From the NCBI RefSeq assembly GCF_009823805.1, contig NZ_WUEK01000012.1:113522-177521 (forward strand): 64,000 bases of DNA. Direction: 5' to 3'. The DNA comes from Nocardioides flavescens (GTDB taxonomy: Bacteria > Actinomycetota > Actinomycetes > Propionibacteriales > Nocardioidaceae). The translations under genes and the position numbers were made by a program. Numbering within the stretch: the stretch's first letter is position 1; every line of letters starts with the position of its first letter. Below the pieces are notes generated by a model, which made no database searches, was not told the DNA's origin, and saw only the letters and a list, made by a program, of their open reading frames with translations. Below are positions 41,868-50,247 of this stretch, one piece after another.

Positions 41868-43788
41868 AGGTCACCTCCTCGAGGAGCGCCTGGGCGCCGG
41901 CGCGCTCGCGGACCGACAGCAGCGCCATCTTGGCGCCCTCGCCGGCGACGTTGCCGGCGGCGACGATGCGCAGCACGGGCAGCTTCGGCACCAGACCGAT
42001 GCGGACGGCGGAGGCGGCCGAGAGGTAGCTGCCGAACGAGCCCGCCAGCAGCACCTGGGCGATGTCACCGTGCTCGAGCCCGAGCTCCTCGAGCAGCAGG
42101 GTCCAGCCGGTGGAGATGGCGGCCTTGGCGAACTGCAGCTCGCGCACGTCGCGCTGCGAGAGCACCACGCACTCGGCGGGGTCGGCGCCGGGCGTCGGGC
42201 GATGGAGCACGAAGACGCGCTCCTGGCCGATCATCGTGAGCCGGTCGTGCAGCGCCGGTGCGATCTCCTTCGCGTCGGCCTCGGGCACGAACCGGCCGCT
42301 CGCGTCGAGCAGCCCCACCTTGACCAGCTCGGCAACCGCGTCGACGAGGCCGGAGCCGCACAGGCCGCGGGGCTCGACGTCGCCGATGACGCCGAGCTCG
42401 ACGGTGTCCCCGAGCCTGATCGTCTCGATGGCGCCGTCGGCGGCGCGCATGCCGCAGCGGATGGCACCGCCCTCGAACGCCGGCCCGGCGGGTGCGGCGG
42501 TGGAGACGATGCGGTCGCCGTCGCTGAGCACGATCTCGCAGTTGGTGCCGACGTCGATGAACAGCCGCGTCCGCTTGTCGCGGTCCATGCCGGAGGCGAG
42601 CATCCCCGCGACGATGTCGCCGCCGACATAGGCGCCGAGCGCGGGGAAGAAGACGGCACGAGCTCGCGGGTGCACGCCGAGGTGCAGGTCCTCGGCCAGC
42701 ACGGACGGCGGCAGCGCGGTCGTCATGACGAACGGCGCGACGCCGAGCGGCTCGGGGTCGATGCCGAGCACGAGCGCGGTCATCGTGGCGTTGCCGGCGA
42801 TCGCCACCTCGTAGACCGCGTGCGGGTCGACGCCGGCCTCGGCGCACACCTGGGCGGCGAGCTCGGCGAGGGTCTCGCAGGCCGCGGTCTGCAGGCGTCC
42901 GAGGGCGTCGGGGTCCATCATCGTGGCGCTGATCCGGCTGATGACGTCGCCACCGAACGGCTGCTGGCGGTTGAGCATCGAGGCCACCGCGACCGGGGTG
43001 CCGGTCACGAGGTCCAGCAGCGTGGCGACGACGGTGGTGGTGCCGAGGTCGAAGGCGATCGCGCAGCGGGTGGCCGTGGTGTCGCCGGGCTCGACGTCGA
43101 CGAGCTCCTCGTCGACGATCACCGCGGTCACCTTGAAGTCGCCCTCGCGGAGCACCTTGGGCAGCCGGCGCAGCGCGTGCAGGTCGGGGCGCGGCTCGAG
43201 GTCGGTGATCGCGGCGAGGAGCCGGTCGAGGTCGGTCGCCTGGTCCTCGAGCGTCGGCTCCTCGAGCTCGACGTAGCGCTTCTGCACCGCCGGGCGCAGG
43301 ATCACCTGACGCCCGACGCCGACCGTCGCGGCCTTCGGGCGGGTCGTCAGCGGCGGGACGAGCACCTCGAGGTCGCGGGTCGCCTGCACCAGGCAGGCCA
43401 GGCGCCACCCCGACTCGAGCTCGCTCGCGCTGAAGGTGCGCGCGTCGTGCCGGGTGATCGGGCTCGACCCGCTCACCTGCACCTTGCACTTGTGGCAGGT
43501 GCCGTGGCCGCCGCAGGTCGAGTCGATGGCGATGCCGTTCCACGACGCCGAGTCGAAGACGGTGACGCCCGGAGGCACCCGCACCCGCCGCTCGGTGCTC
43601 GACTCCTGTCCCGGCGCCGCTCCGGGGCTCCGGTCCAGCACCGTGAAGGCGAGCTCCACCCGCCCGGTGCCGTCGTGGGGCACCGGGTCGGCGGTCGGGC
43701 TGGCCGGGGGTACGACGAGCCCCTCGCGACGCAGGTCGTCGGGGTCCACGTCGGGCAGCGCGTCCGGCAGCTCCTCGGGCGGGGTCAT
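41797..43788 (-). CDS. RACo/RamA-type corrinoid protein reductive activator
   Basis: ATG 43788 gives 663 aa. After a 50-residue lead, an N-terminal ferredoxin domain (about 62-140) has CGGHGTCHKC plus a later Cys (RLACLV) for a 2Fe-2S cluster. The middle and C-terminal ASKHA domains carry IAFDLGTTTVVATLLDL, IAGNATMT, FIDVGTNCEIVL, GPAFEGGAIRCG and LAGSFGSYL. RACo-like proteins reduce inactive Co(II) corrinoid to Co(I) at the cost of ATP. In the operon it follows the methyl-THF transferase (ATGA overlap). The last two residues and the stop are supplied by a REP-like repeat. Confidence 0.9.
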   Translation of the reverse strand: MTPPEELPDALPDVDPDDLRREGLVVPPASPTADPVPHDGTGRVELAFTVLDRSPGAAPGQESSTERRVRVPPGVTVFDSASWNGIAIDSTCGGHGTCHKCKVQVSGSSPITRHDARTFSASELESGWRLACLVQATRDLEVLVPPLTTRPKAATVGVGRQVILRPAVQKRYVELEEPTLEDQATDLDRLLAAITDLEPRPDLHALRRLPKVLREGDFKVTAVIVDEELVDVEPGDTTATRCAIAFDLGTTTVVATLLDLVTGTPVAVASMLNRQQPFGGDVISRISATMMDPDALGRLQTAACETLAELAAQVCAEAGVDPHAVYEVAIAGNATMTALVLGIDPEPLGVAPFVMTTALPPSVLAEDLHLGVHPRARAVFFPALGAYVGGDIVAGMLASGMDRDKRTRLFIDVGTNCEIVLSDGDRIVSTAAPAGPAFEGGAIRCGMRAADGAIETIRLGDTVELGVIGDVEPRGLCGSGLVDAVAELVKVGLLDASGRFVPEADAKEIAPALHDRLTMIGQERVFVLHRPTPGADPAECVVLSQRDVRELQFAKAAISTGWTLLLEELGLEHGDIAQVLLAGSFGSYLSAASAVRIGLVPKLPVLRIVAAGNVAGEGAKMALLSVRERAGAQALLEEVTYVELSDRPEFNDRFVEQLSFNGG

Positions 43789-44672
43789 GCCGTGGCGGCC
43801 GCCTTCGCCCGGTGCGCCGAGATCCACGCCATGCCCCACTCGTCGTGGTTCATGAACACGTCGGCGGCCTTGACCGCCTCGACGATCTGCGGGCTGCGGG
43901 CGTCCATGATCGCGCAGGTCAGCCCCTGGGTCATCGCCATCGGCAGCCACGCCGCACCGAGGGTGTGGCGGTCGGGCATGCCGAAGGAGGTGTTGGAGGC
44001 GCCGCAGGTCATGTTGAGGCCGTGCTCGTCGCGGATGCGGCGCATCGTCTCCATCGTCACCAGCGCGGTGGAGGTGTCGGCGCCGATCGGCATGGCCAGC
44101 GGGTCGATGACGATGTCGGCCTTGGCGATGCCGTACTCCTCGGTCGCCACCCGCACGATCTTCTCGGTGAGCGCGAGGCGCTTGTCGGCCTCCATCGGGA
44201 TCTCGTCGGCGTCGTTGGGCAGCGCGATCACCGCGGCGTCGTACTTCTTGACGAGGGGGAGGATCGCCTCCATCCGGTCGTCCTCGGCGGTGATCGAGTT
44301 GACCAGGGCGCGGCCCTGGTAGACCGACAGCCCGGCCTCGAGCGCCTCGACCACGGAGGAGTCGATGCAGATCGGCAGGTCGGTCAGCGACTGCACGAGC
44401 TGGATCGCCTTGGCGAGCAGGTCGGGCTCGTCGGTCAGCGGGACGCCCATGTTGACGTCGAGGACGTCGGCGCCGCCCTCGACCTGGGCCTTCACGTCGC
44501 GCTCGATCGCCGACATGTCGCCCGCGCGCAGCTGCTCCTGGAAGATGCGGCGCCCGGTCGGGTTGATCCGCTCGCCGATGAGGCAGAAGCGCTGGTCGTG
44601 GCCGATCGTCACCTCCTTGGAGGGCGAGCGCAGGACGGTGTGGAGCGGCTCGCCGTCGTACGCCGCGCTCAC
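43785..44672 (-). CDS. mtgA: Methyltetrahydrofolate:corrinoid methyltransferase (MtgA-like)
   Basis: GTG 44672 overlaps the corrinoid protein stop (GTGA); 295 aa. The pterin-binding barrel shows FCLIGERINPTGRRIF, ADVLDVNMGVP, PICIDSSVVEALEAGL, VNSITAEDDRM, VIDPLAMPIGAD and MTCGASNTSFGMP, as in MetH-type methyltransferases and MtgA. It would take the methyl group from the corrinoid protein to tetrahydrofolate. Its position in the operon with a corrinoid protein and the activator is consistent. The symbol is by analogy to the Desulfitobacterium glycine betaine system. Confidence 0.88.
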   Translation of the reverse strand: MSAAYDGEPLHTVLRSPSKEVTIGHDQRFCLIGERINPTGRRIFQEQLRAGDMSAIERDVKAQVEGGADVLDVNMGVPLTDEPDLLAKAIQLVQSLTDLPICIDSSVVEALEAGLSVYQGRALVNSITAEDDRMEAILPLVKKYDAAVIALPNDADEIPMEADKRLALTEKIVRVATEEYGIAKADIVIDPLAMPIGADTSTALVTMETMRRIRDEHGLNMTCGASNTSFGMPDRHTLGAAWLPMAMTQGLTCAIMDARSPQIVEAVKAADVFMNHDEWGMAWISAHRAKAAATA

Positions 44673-45337
44673 GCGGGCACCTTGGCGCGCTTCTGCTCGA
44701 TGAGGTCCTTGGCGCGCTTGACGCAGGCCGAGGCGTCGGCGGCGTAGCCGTCGGCACCGACCGCGTCGGCGTACTCCTGGGTCACCGGCGCGCCGCCGAC
44801 CATGACGATCACCTGGTCGCGCAGGCCGGCCTTCTCGAGGGCGTTCATGTTGGCCTTGAACATCGGCATCGTGGTGGTGAGGAACGCCGAGAAGCCGACG
44901 ATGTCGGGCTTGTGCTCCTCGATGGCGGCGATGAACTTCTCCGGCGCGACCTGCACACCGAGGTCGATCACCTCGAAGCCCGCGCCCTCGAGCATGATGT
45001 TGACGAGGTTCTTGCCGATGTCGTGCACGTCGCCCTTGACCGTGCCCATGAGGAACGTGCCGACGGTCTCGACGCCGGTCTCGGCCAGCAGCGGGCGCAG
45101 CCGCTCCATCGCGCCGGCCATCGCGCGCCCGGCGATCAGCATCTCGGGCACGAAGAAGTCACCGCGCTCGAAGCGCGCGCCGACCTCCTCGAGCGAGGGG
45201 ATGAGCGCCTCGAAGAGCAGCGACTGCGGCTCCATGCCCGCCGCCAGCCCCTCCTCGGTGAGCTCGAGGACGCGGGGGGCGTTGCCGACCAGCGTCTCGT
45301 CGTACAGGCCCTTCAGGATCTCGTTCGGATCGCTCAT
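44669..45337 (-). CDS. mtgC: Corrinoid (B12-binding) methyl-carrier protein, MttC/MtgC-like
   Basis: ATG 45337 with GAGGAGGG upstream gives 222 aa. The N-terminal helical cap (EILKGLYDETLVGNAPRVLELTEEGL) precedes a Rossmann B12 domain with GTVKGDVHDIGKNLV (DxHxxG, His is the lower Co ligand), DLGVQVAPEKF, SAFLTTTMPMF and VMVGGAPVT. It carries the methyl group between the MttB/MtgB-type enzyme and the methyl-THF transferase. The start overlaps the IclR stop by ATGA. Confidence 0.92.
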   Translation of the reverse strand: MSDPNEILKGLYDETLVGNAPRVLELTEEGLAAGMEPQSLLFEALIPSLEEVGARFERGDFFVPEMLIAGRAMAGAMERLRPLLAETGVETVGTFLMGTVKGDVHDIGKNLVNIMLEGAGFEVIDLGVQVAPEKFIAAIEEHKPDIVGFSAFLTTTMPMFKANMNALEKAGLRDQVIVMVGGAPVTQEYADAVGADGYAADASACVKRAKDLIEQKRAKVPA

Positions 45338-46140
45338 GCCACGCCCTCCTCGGCGCTGTGGGTGCTGTGCTCGTGGGCAGGTGCTGCGTGGCCGCGCAGC
45401 AGCCCGGAGAGCTGCGCCGCCTGGCCGGCGAGGTGCCGGCCGAGCTGGGTGAGCCGGCCCTCGAGCCGGCTGGTGGGGCCCGAGATGCCGAGGGCGGCGA
45501 CCACGTCTCCCCGGGCGTCGCGGACGGGTACGGCGAGACCGGTCAGGCCGTCCTCGAGCTCGTCGACGGTGCGGGCGTAGCCCCGGCGGCGGGCTCGCGC
45601 GCCGTCGCGGCGCAGCTCGGCGGGGTCGGTGATCGTGGCGTCGGTGAGCCGCTCCAGGGTGTCCGGCACCGGCAGCGCGCCCCAGGCGTGGAACACCTTG
45701 CCGAGCGCGGAGGAGTGGTCGGGCACGACCACCTCGCTCCAGTCGCGGCTGCCGAGCAGGTAGCGGGAGTCGACCTGGGCGACCTGCACGGTCGTGCCGT
45801 TGCGGACCACGGCGAGGTGGACGGTCTCGCCGGTCTCCTCGCCGACCGCGGCCATGACCGGCCCGGCCAGGCGCACGAGCTCCTCCCACGGGTCGTGCCG
45901 CGCGGCGTACAGCCAGAAGAGCGAGCCGGCGACGTAGGACCCGTCGGCGTCGCGCTCGAGCAGGCCGCCGCGCTCGAGGGCCGCGAGCATCCGGCTGGTC
46001 GTCGACTTCGCGAGCCCGGAGGCCTCCTGCAGGTCGCCGAAGGTGAGCGGCGCGTCGGCGGCCACCACGGCGCCCACCAGCGCGGCGGCGCGGTCCAGCG
46101 CCTGGGTGCCGCTGCCGCTGCTCGCCTGGGGCACAGCCAC
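45334..46140 (-). CDS. IclR family regulator of the corrinoid/betaine genes
   Basis: GTG 46140 gives 268 aa. N-terminal winged HTH: ALDRAAALVGAVVAADAPLTFGDLQEASGLAKSTTSRMLAALERGGLLERD. The C-terminal IclR effector domain contains the region HLAVVRNGTTVQVAQVD, DHSSALGKVFHAWG and RRRGYARTVDELEDGL. It is the first gene of the minus-strand corrinoid operon and divergent from mtgB. GTTCCA/TGGAAC repeats lie in the 91-bp gap, so it probably controls both directions in response to betaine or a related compound. Confidence 0.9.
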   Translation of the reverse strand: MAVPQASSGSGTQALDRAAALVGAVVAADAPLTFGDLQEASGLAKSTTSRMLAALERGGLLERDADGSYVAGSLFWLYAARHDPWEELVRLAGPVMAAVGEETGETVHLAVVRNGTTVQVAQVDSRYLLGSRDWSEVVVPDHSSALGKVFHAWGALPVPDTLERLTDATITDPAELRRDGARARRRGYARTVDELEDGLTGLAVPVRDARGDVVAALGISGPTSRLEGRLTQLGRHLAGQAAQLSGLLRGHAAPAHEHSTHSAEEGVA

Positions 46141-46177
46141 TCCTCGGCCCGGGAAGACCGGGAGGTCTTCCGTCGGA

Positions 46178-46205
46178 GTTCCATGATGTGGAACTGTGGT
46201 TCCAC
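46178..46205. promoter_or_regulatory. IclR-type operator cluster
   Basis: GTTCCA-TGATG-TGGAAC (46178-46194), GGAAC-TGTG-GTTCC (46190-46203) and GTGG-TT-CCAC (46196-46205) overlap in register. Repeated GTTCC half-sites in alternating orientation are usual for IclR-family tetramers. Confidence 0.6.
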
Positions 46206-46231
46206 CGTCGTGAGGTTAGGCAGGAGAGCCG

Positions 46232-47671
46232 ATGTTCCGCAACCAGATGCCACGCTACGAAGTCCTCTCCGAGGACGCGATGGCCACGCTCGACACCGGC
46301 TGGCGCCGGCTGATGACGGAGATCGGCGTCGAGTTCATGGACGACCGGGCCCTCGCGCTGTTCCGCGAGGCGGGGCAGAAGGTCGAGGACAACAAGGTCT
46401 TCCTCGATCCCGACTTCGTCCTCGAGCAGGTCGCCAAGGCACCCTCGGAGTTCGACATCCAAGCGCGCAACCCTGCCAACTCCGTGCACATCGGCGGCGA
46501 CTCGATGGCCTTCGGCGCCGTCTACGGCCCGCCGTTCGTGCGCGAGGGCGACGTGCGTCGCGACGGCACGATGGAGGACTTCAAGAACTTCGCGCGCCTC
46601 GCGCAGAGCTTCGGCGCCCTCGACTCCGCCGGCGGCGTGGTCAACGAGCCCAACGACACCCCGCTCGACAGTCGCCACCTCGACATGACGCTGGCGCTGC
46701 AGACGCTGACCGACAAGATCTACATGGGCAACGTCGTCTCCGGGGTCAACGCCGCCGACACCATCGCGATGACCGAGATCCTCTTCGGCTCCCTTGAGGC
46801 GATCGAGCAGACCCCGGCGACCATCTCGCTCATCAACTGCAACAGCCCGCTGCGCTGGGACGACCGGATGCTCGAGGCGCAGTTCGAGTACACCTCCGCC
46901 AACCAGCCCGTCGTGCTGACGCCGTTCATCCTCATGGGCGCGATGTCGCCGGTGACGATCCCCGCGGCGCTCGTGCAGCAGATCACCGAGGCGCTCTCGG
47001 GCATCGCGCTCTCGCAGCTGATCCGCCCGGGTGCGCCCGTCGTCTTCGGCTCGTTCCTGTCCAACATCGACATGCAGTCCGGCTCGCCGACGTTCGGCAC
47101 CCCGGAGAGCGGGCTCGGCCTGCTGTGCACCGGCCAGATCGCCCGCCACTTCGACCTGCCGTTCCGCACCGGTGGCGGCCTCACCTCCTCGCAGGTGCCC
47201 GACGCGCAGGCGGGCTACGAGGCGCTGATGACCCTCATGCCGACGTTCCTCGCCGGCGCCAACTGGGTGATGCACGCCGCGGGCTGGCTCGAGGGCGGCC
47301 TCGTGGCGGGCTTCGAGAAGTTCATCATCGACATCGAGCTCGTCCAGATGCTGCAGCACGAGTTCACCCCGCTGGAGATCGACGAGGACTCGATGGCCTT
47401 CGGTGCGCACGAGGAGGTGGGTCACGGGGGACACTTCCTCGGTGCGATGCACACGATGGAACGTTTCCGGACCTGCTTCTACCGACCGCTGCTCTCCTCC
47501 TCGGAGAACTACGAGCGCTGGATGCGCAACGGAGCCAAGGACACGGCGGCTCGCGCGTCGGAGATCTGGAAGAAGAGGCTCGAGGAGTACGTCGAGCCCG
47601 AGCTCGACCCCGCTGTGCGCGAGGAGCTGGAGGCCTACGTGAACCGCCGCCGCACGGAGCTGGGCGACTGA
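46232..47671 (+). CDS. mtgB: Non-pyrrolysine MttB family methyltransferase (glycine betaine type)
   Basis: ATG 46232 gives 479 aa, full length for the MttB superfamily. Typical stretches: GWRRLMTEIGVEFMDDRALALFREAG, AFGAVYGPPFVREGDVRRDGTMEDF, NCNSPLRWDDRMLE, GAPVVFGSFLSNIDMQSGSPTFGTPES and RTGGGLTSSQVPDAQAGYEALMTLMP. The reading frame has no in-frame TAG, so this is the non-Pyl type, whose characterised member demethylates glycine betaine with cob(I)alamin. The neighbouring corrinoid protein, methyl-THF transferase, activator, betaine transport and choline oxidation genes make betaine the best guess; carnitine or proline betaine remain possible. Confidence 0.88.
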   Translation: MFRNQMPRYEVLSEDAMATLDTGWRRLMTEIGVEFMDDRALALFREAGQKVEDNKVFLDPDFVLEQVAKAPSEFDIQARNPANSVHIGGDSMAFGAVYGPPFVREGDVRRDGTMEDFKNFARLAQSFGALDSAGGVVNEPNDTPLDSRHLDMTLALQTLTDKIYMGNVVSGVNAADTIAMTEILFGSLEAIEQTPATISLINCNSPLRWDDRMLEAQFEYTSANQPVVLTPFILMGAMSPVTIPAALVQQITEALSGIALSQLIRPGAPVVFGSFLSNIDMQSGSPTFGTPESGLGLLCTGQIARHFDLPFRTGGGLTSSQVPDAQAGYEALMTLMPTFLAGANWVMHAAGWLEGGLVAGFEKFIIDIELVQMLQHEFTPLEIDEDSMAFGAHEEVGHGGHFLGAMHTMERFRTCFYRPLLSSSENYERWMRNGAKDTAARASEIWKKRLEEYVEPELDPAVREELEAYVNRRRTELGD

Positions 47672-48558
47672 TGCCCACCACCACCGTGGCCGCCGCCTCC
47701 GAGGTGCGCGGTGACTTCGTCCTGACGATCGTCTGCCCGGACCGTCCCGGCATCGTCCACGCCGTCACCGGCTGGCTGCTCCAGCACCACGGCAACATCC
47801 TGGAGAGCCAGCAGTTCGACGACGCCCGAGCCGGCAAGTTCTTCATGCGCATCGACTTCGAGGTCCACGAGCCGGTCGACGCCGAGGACCTGCGCGCCGA
47901 CTTCGCCGGTGCCGTGGCCCGCGACTTCGACATGCAGTTCGAGCTGTGGGACGCCGCGGCGCCGTACCGCACGCTGATCATGGTCAGCAAGCAGCTGCAC
48001 TGCCTCAACGACCTGCTGTTCCGCAAGTCCACCGGCGAGCTCCAGATCGACGTGCCGGTCGTGGTCTCCAACCACCGCGACGCCGAGCCGCTGGTGCGCT
48101 CCTACGGCATCGACTTCCAGCACGTGCCGGTCACGCCCGACACCAAGGAGGACGCCGAGCGCACCCTGATGGGGCTGGTCGACGACCTCGGCATCCACCT
48201 CGTCGTGCTGGCGCGCTACATGCAGATCCTCTCCGACCCGCTGTGCCGCCAGCTGTCCGGTCGCGCCATCAACATCCACCACTCGTTCCTGCCGTCGTTC
48301 AAGGGCGCCAAGCCCTACCACGCGGCGTTCGACCGGGGGGTCAAGCTGGTCGGCGCCACGGCACACTACGTCACCGCCGACCTCGACGAGGGCCCGATCA
48401 TCGAGCAGGACGTCACCCGCGCCGACCACACCTACACCGCCGAGCAGCTCGTCGTGGCCGGTCGCGACGTCGAGGCGGCCGTGCTGTCGCGAGCCGTGCG
48501 CTGGCACTCCCAGACCCGGGTGCTCGAGCACGACGGACGGACGGTGGTCTTCCGCTAG
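47671..48558 (+). CDS. purU: Formyltetrahydrofolate deformylase
   Basis: The ATG at 47671 overlaps the mtgB stop by one base; 295 aa. An N-terminal ACT domain (FVLTIVCPDRPGIVHAVTGWLLQHHGNILES) is followed by the formyltransferase-fold hydrolase with VVSNHRDAEPLV, VLARYMQILSD, NIHHSFLPSFKGAKPYHAAFDRGVKLVGATAHYV (Asn-His-Asp site) and DEGPIIEQDV. It hydrolyses 10-formyl-THF to formate and THF. Cotranscription with mtgB suggests it recycles THF after methyl oxidation. Confidence 0.95.
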   Translation: MPTTTVAAASEVRGDFVLTIVCPDRPGIVHAVTGWLLQHHGNILESQQFDDARAGKFFMRIDFEVHEPVDAEDLRADFAGAVARDFDMQFELWDAAAPYRTLIMVSKQLHCLNDLLFRKSTGELQIDVPVVVSNHRDAEPLVRSYGIDFQHVPVTPDTKEDAERTLMGLVDDLGIHLVVLARYMQILSDPLCRQLSGRAINIHHSFLPSFKGAKPYHAAFDRGVKLVGATAHYVTADLDEGPIIEQDVTRADHTYTAEQLVVAGRDVEAAVLSRAVRWHSQTRVLEHDGRTVVFR

Positions 48559-48590
48559 CGCGTCCCCAGCACCGGGCGTACGGTCACGGA

Positions 48591-50042
48591 GTGACCGCCC
48601 TCACACGTCGTCCTGTCGCGGTCGTCGCGGCGCTGGCCCTGCTCGGCGTCGGACTGCTGGTGCCGCCCGCGGGCGCCGCTCCGGCCCCGGCCCGCGTGGG
48701 CGGAGCGCTCGACGTACTGGTCCTCGGCGACTCCTACTCGGCGGGCAACGGCGCCACCGACGAGCAGGGCGACCCGCAGACGTTCGGGCCGACCGACTGC
48801 TTCCGCAGCCGGGTCGCGTGGGGCGAGAAGTACGCCGCGTCGCTGCGCGCCGCCGGTCAGCCCGTCGACCTCGCCAACCACGCCTGCAGCGGAGGCGTCA
48901 CCGCCGACGTGACCACGCCGCGGGCCATGGACACCAGCACCCGGGTGGTCGCCACGCCCGCCGGCGTGACCACCAACGCCCAGGCCGACGCCGCGCTGGC
49001 CCGCACCGACCCCTGCAACACCCGGCAGTTCCCGACCGAGGAGTTCTGGACCTACCGCGCCACGCTCGTGGTGCCCGGCGCGCTCACGACGTACGACTGC
49101 ACGCGCACGCTGCTGCCCCAGGCCGACTTCGTCTCGCCCGAGACCGACCTGGTGCTCTTCACGCTCGGCGGCAACGACGCCGGCTTCACCACCATCGTCA
49201 CCAGCTGCTTCGTGCCGGTGGTGCGCACCGCCGCGTCGTGCCGCACCGCCGTCGAGTCGGCCCGGGCGCTGCTCCCCACGCTGCAGCAGCGGCTGCTCGC
49301 CGACATTGCGGCCATCCGGGCCCGCGGCCTGCGCGAGGACGCGAAGATCGTGCAGCTCGGCTACCCCTGGCTGCAGCTCGACAACGGCTTCGAGCTGAAC
49401 GACCCCACCGGCACCTACGCCGCCGGCGACGAGGTGCGCAGCCTCGTCACCCAGGGCAACGCCGCCATCGCGGCGGTCGTGCCGACGGCCAACGCCGGCC
49501 ACCCCGGCCAGATGAGCTTCCTCGACGGGGTGCCGCAGGCCTTCAGCGGTCACGAGCCCGACGCCACCACTCCCGTGGGGAACCCCGACCGGTGGGTCCT
49601 GCAGGTGGGCGACGGCACCAACACGTCGTTCTGGTACCACCCCAACCGCTTCGGTCAGACGGCGTACGCCGGTCTGCTCGCCGCGCGCGGTGCCTTCGGG
49701 GCGACCCCCGGCTCGGCCGCGGGGACGACCGCGGTCACGGCGAAGCTCAAGGTCCGGCTCACCCCCCGGCGGCTCGCCGGTCGCCCGGAGCGCGGCGACC
49801 GCGTCCGGCTGCGCGTCAAGGTGCGGCTCAGCGACGGCACCCGCCCGCGCGGGAAGGTCGTCGTCCGCGGGCTGCCTGGGCGCGCCCGGCTGGCGAAGGT
49901 GAAGGTGCGCGGCAAGGACCGCGGTGTCGTCCGCGCCGTCCTGCGGCTGCGCGACCCGAAGGTCCGCAAGGTCCGCATCTCCTACGTCGACCGCACCGGC
50001 GTCCGCGTCACCGTCATCCGGGTCGTCCGCGCCCGCCGCTGA
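48591..50042 (+). CDS. Secreted SGNH/GDSL hydrolase with basic C-terminal domain
   Basis: GTG 48591 gives 483 aa. A signal peptide (about 1-28) precedes the esterase domain: block I VLGDSYSAGNG with catalytic Ser, block III LGGNDAGF with Asn, and a late WYHPNRFGQ with catalytic His. Several paired Cys suggest extracellular folding. The last 110 residues are a Lys/Arg-rich beta domain (KLKVRLTPRRLAGRP..., RVRLRVKVRLSDG), perhaps for envelope binding. The relation to the betaine genes is unclear; possibly it releases choline or acyl groups, but that is a guess. Confidence 0.88.
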   Translation: MTALTRRPVAVVAALALLGVGLLVPPAGAAPAPARVGGALDVLVLGDSYSAGNGATDEQGDPQTFGPTDCFRSRVAWGEKYAASLRAAGQPVDLANHACSGGVTADVTTPRAMDTSTRVVATPAGVTTNAQADAALARTDPCNTRQFPTEEFWTYRATLVVPGALTTYDCTRTLLPQADFVSPETDLVLFTLGGNDAGFTTIVTSCFVPVVRTAASCRTAVESARALLPTLQQRLLADIAAIRARGLREDAKIVQLGYPWLQLDNGFELNDPTGTYAAGDEVRSLVTQGNAAIAAVVPTANAGHPGQMSFLDGVPQAFSGHEPDATTPVGNPDRWVLQVGDGTNTSFWYHPNRFGQTAYAGLLAARGAFGATPGSAAGTTAVTAKLKVRLTPRRLAGRPERGDRVRLRVKVRLSDGTRPRGKVVVRGLPGRARLAKVKVRGKDRGVVRAVLRLRDPKVRKVRISYVDRTGVRVTVIRVVRARR

Positions 50043-50051
50043 CGCCTCCCG

Positions 50052-50213
50052 GTGGTCGAGGAGGCGCGCTGGCGCCGTCGTCTCGGTGGTTGAGGAGGTC
50101 GCGCTGGCGACCGTCTCGAAACCACGTCACCGCGACAGGTGGTTTCGAGACAGGACTTCGTCCTTCCTCAACCACCGAGGTCGGACAGGACTTCGTCCTT
50201 CCTCAACCACCGG
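50052..50213. repeat. Cluster of four REP-like units
   Basis: The first is degenerate (50052-50085, stem GGCGC-GCTG-GCGCC). The second (50086-50126, stem GGTCGC-GCTG-GCGACC) is complete and inverted. The third (50140-50177, stem AGGAC-TTC-GTCCT) is complete and direct. The fourth (50181-50213) lacks its left arm but repeats the third stem, as if made by partial duplication. Confidence 0.82.
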
Positions 50214-50247
50214 CATGGCCAGCCCGCGTCGCCGATAGCGTGCCCGC

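Noticed and set aside
46232..47671. Pyrrolysine (in-frame TAG) in the MttB-family gene
   Set aside because: The frame runs uninterrupted for 479 codons and no pylTSBCD-like genes are present, so it is the non-Pyl type.
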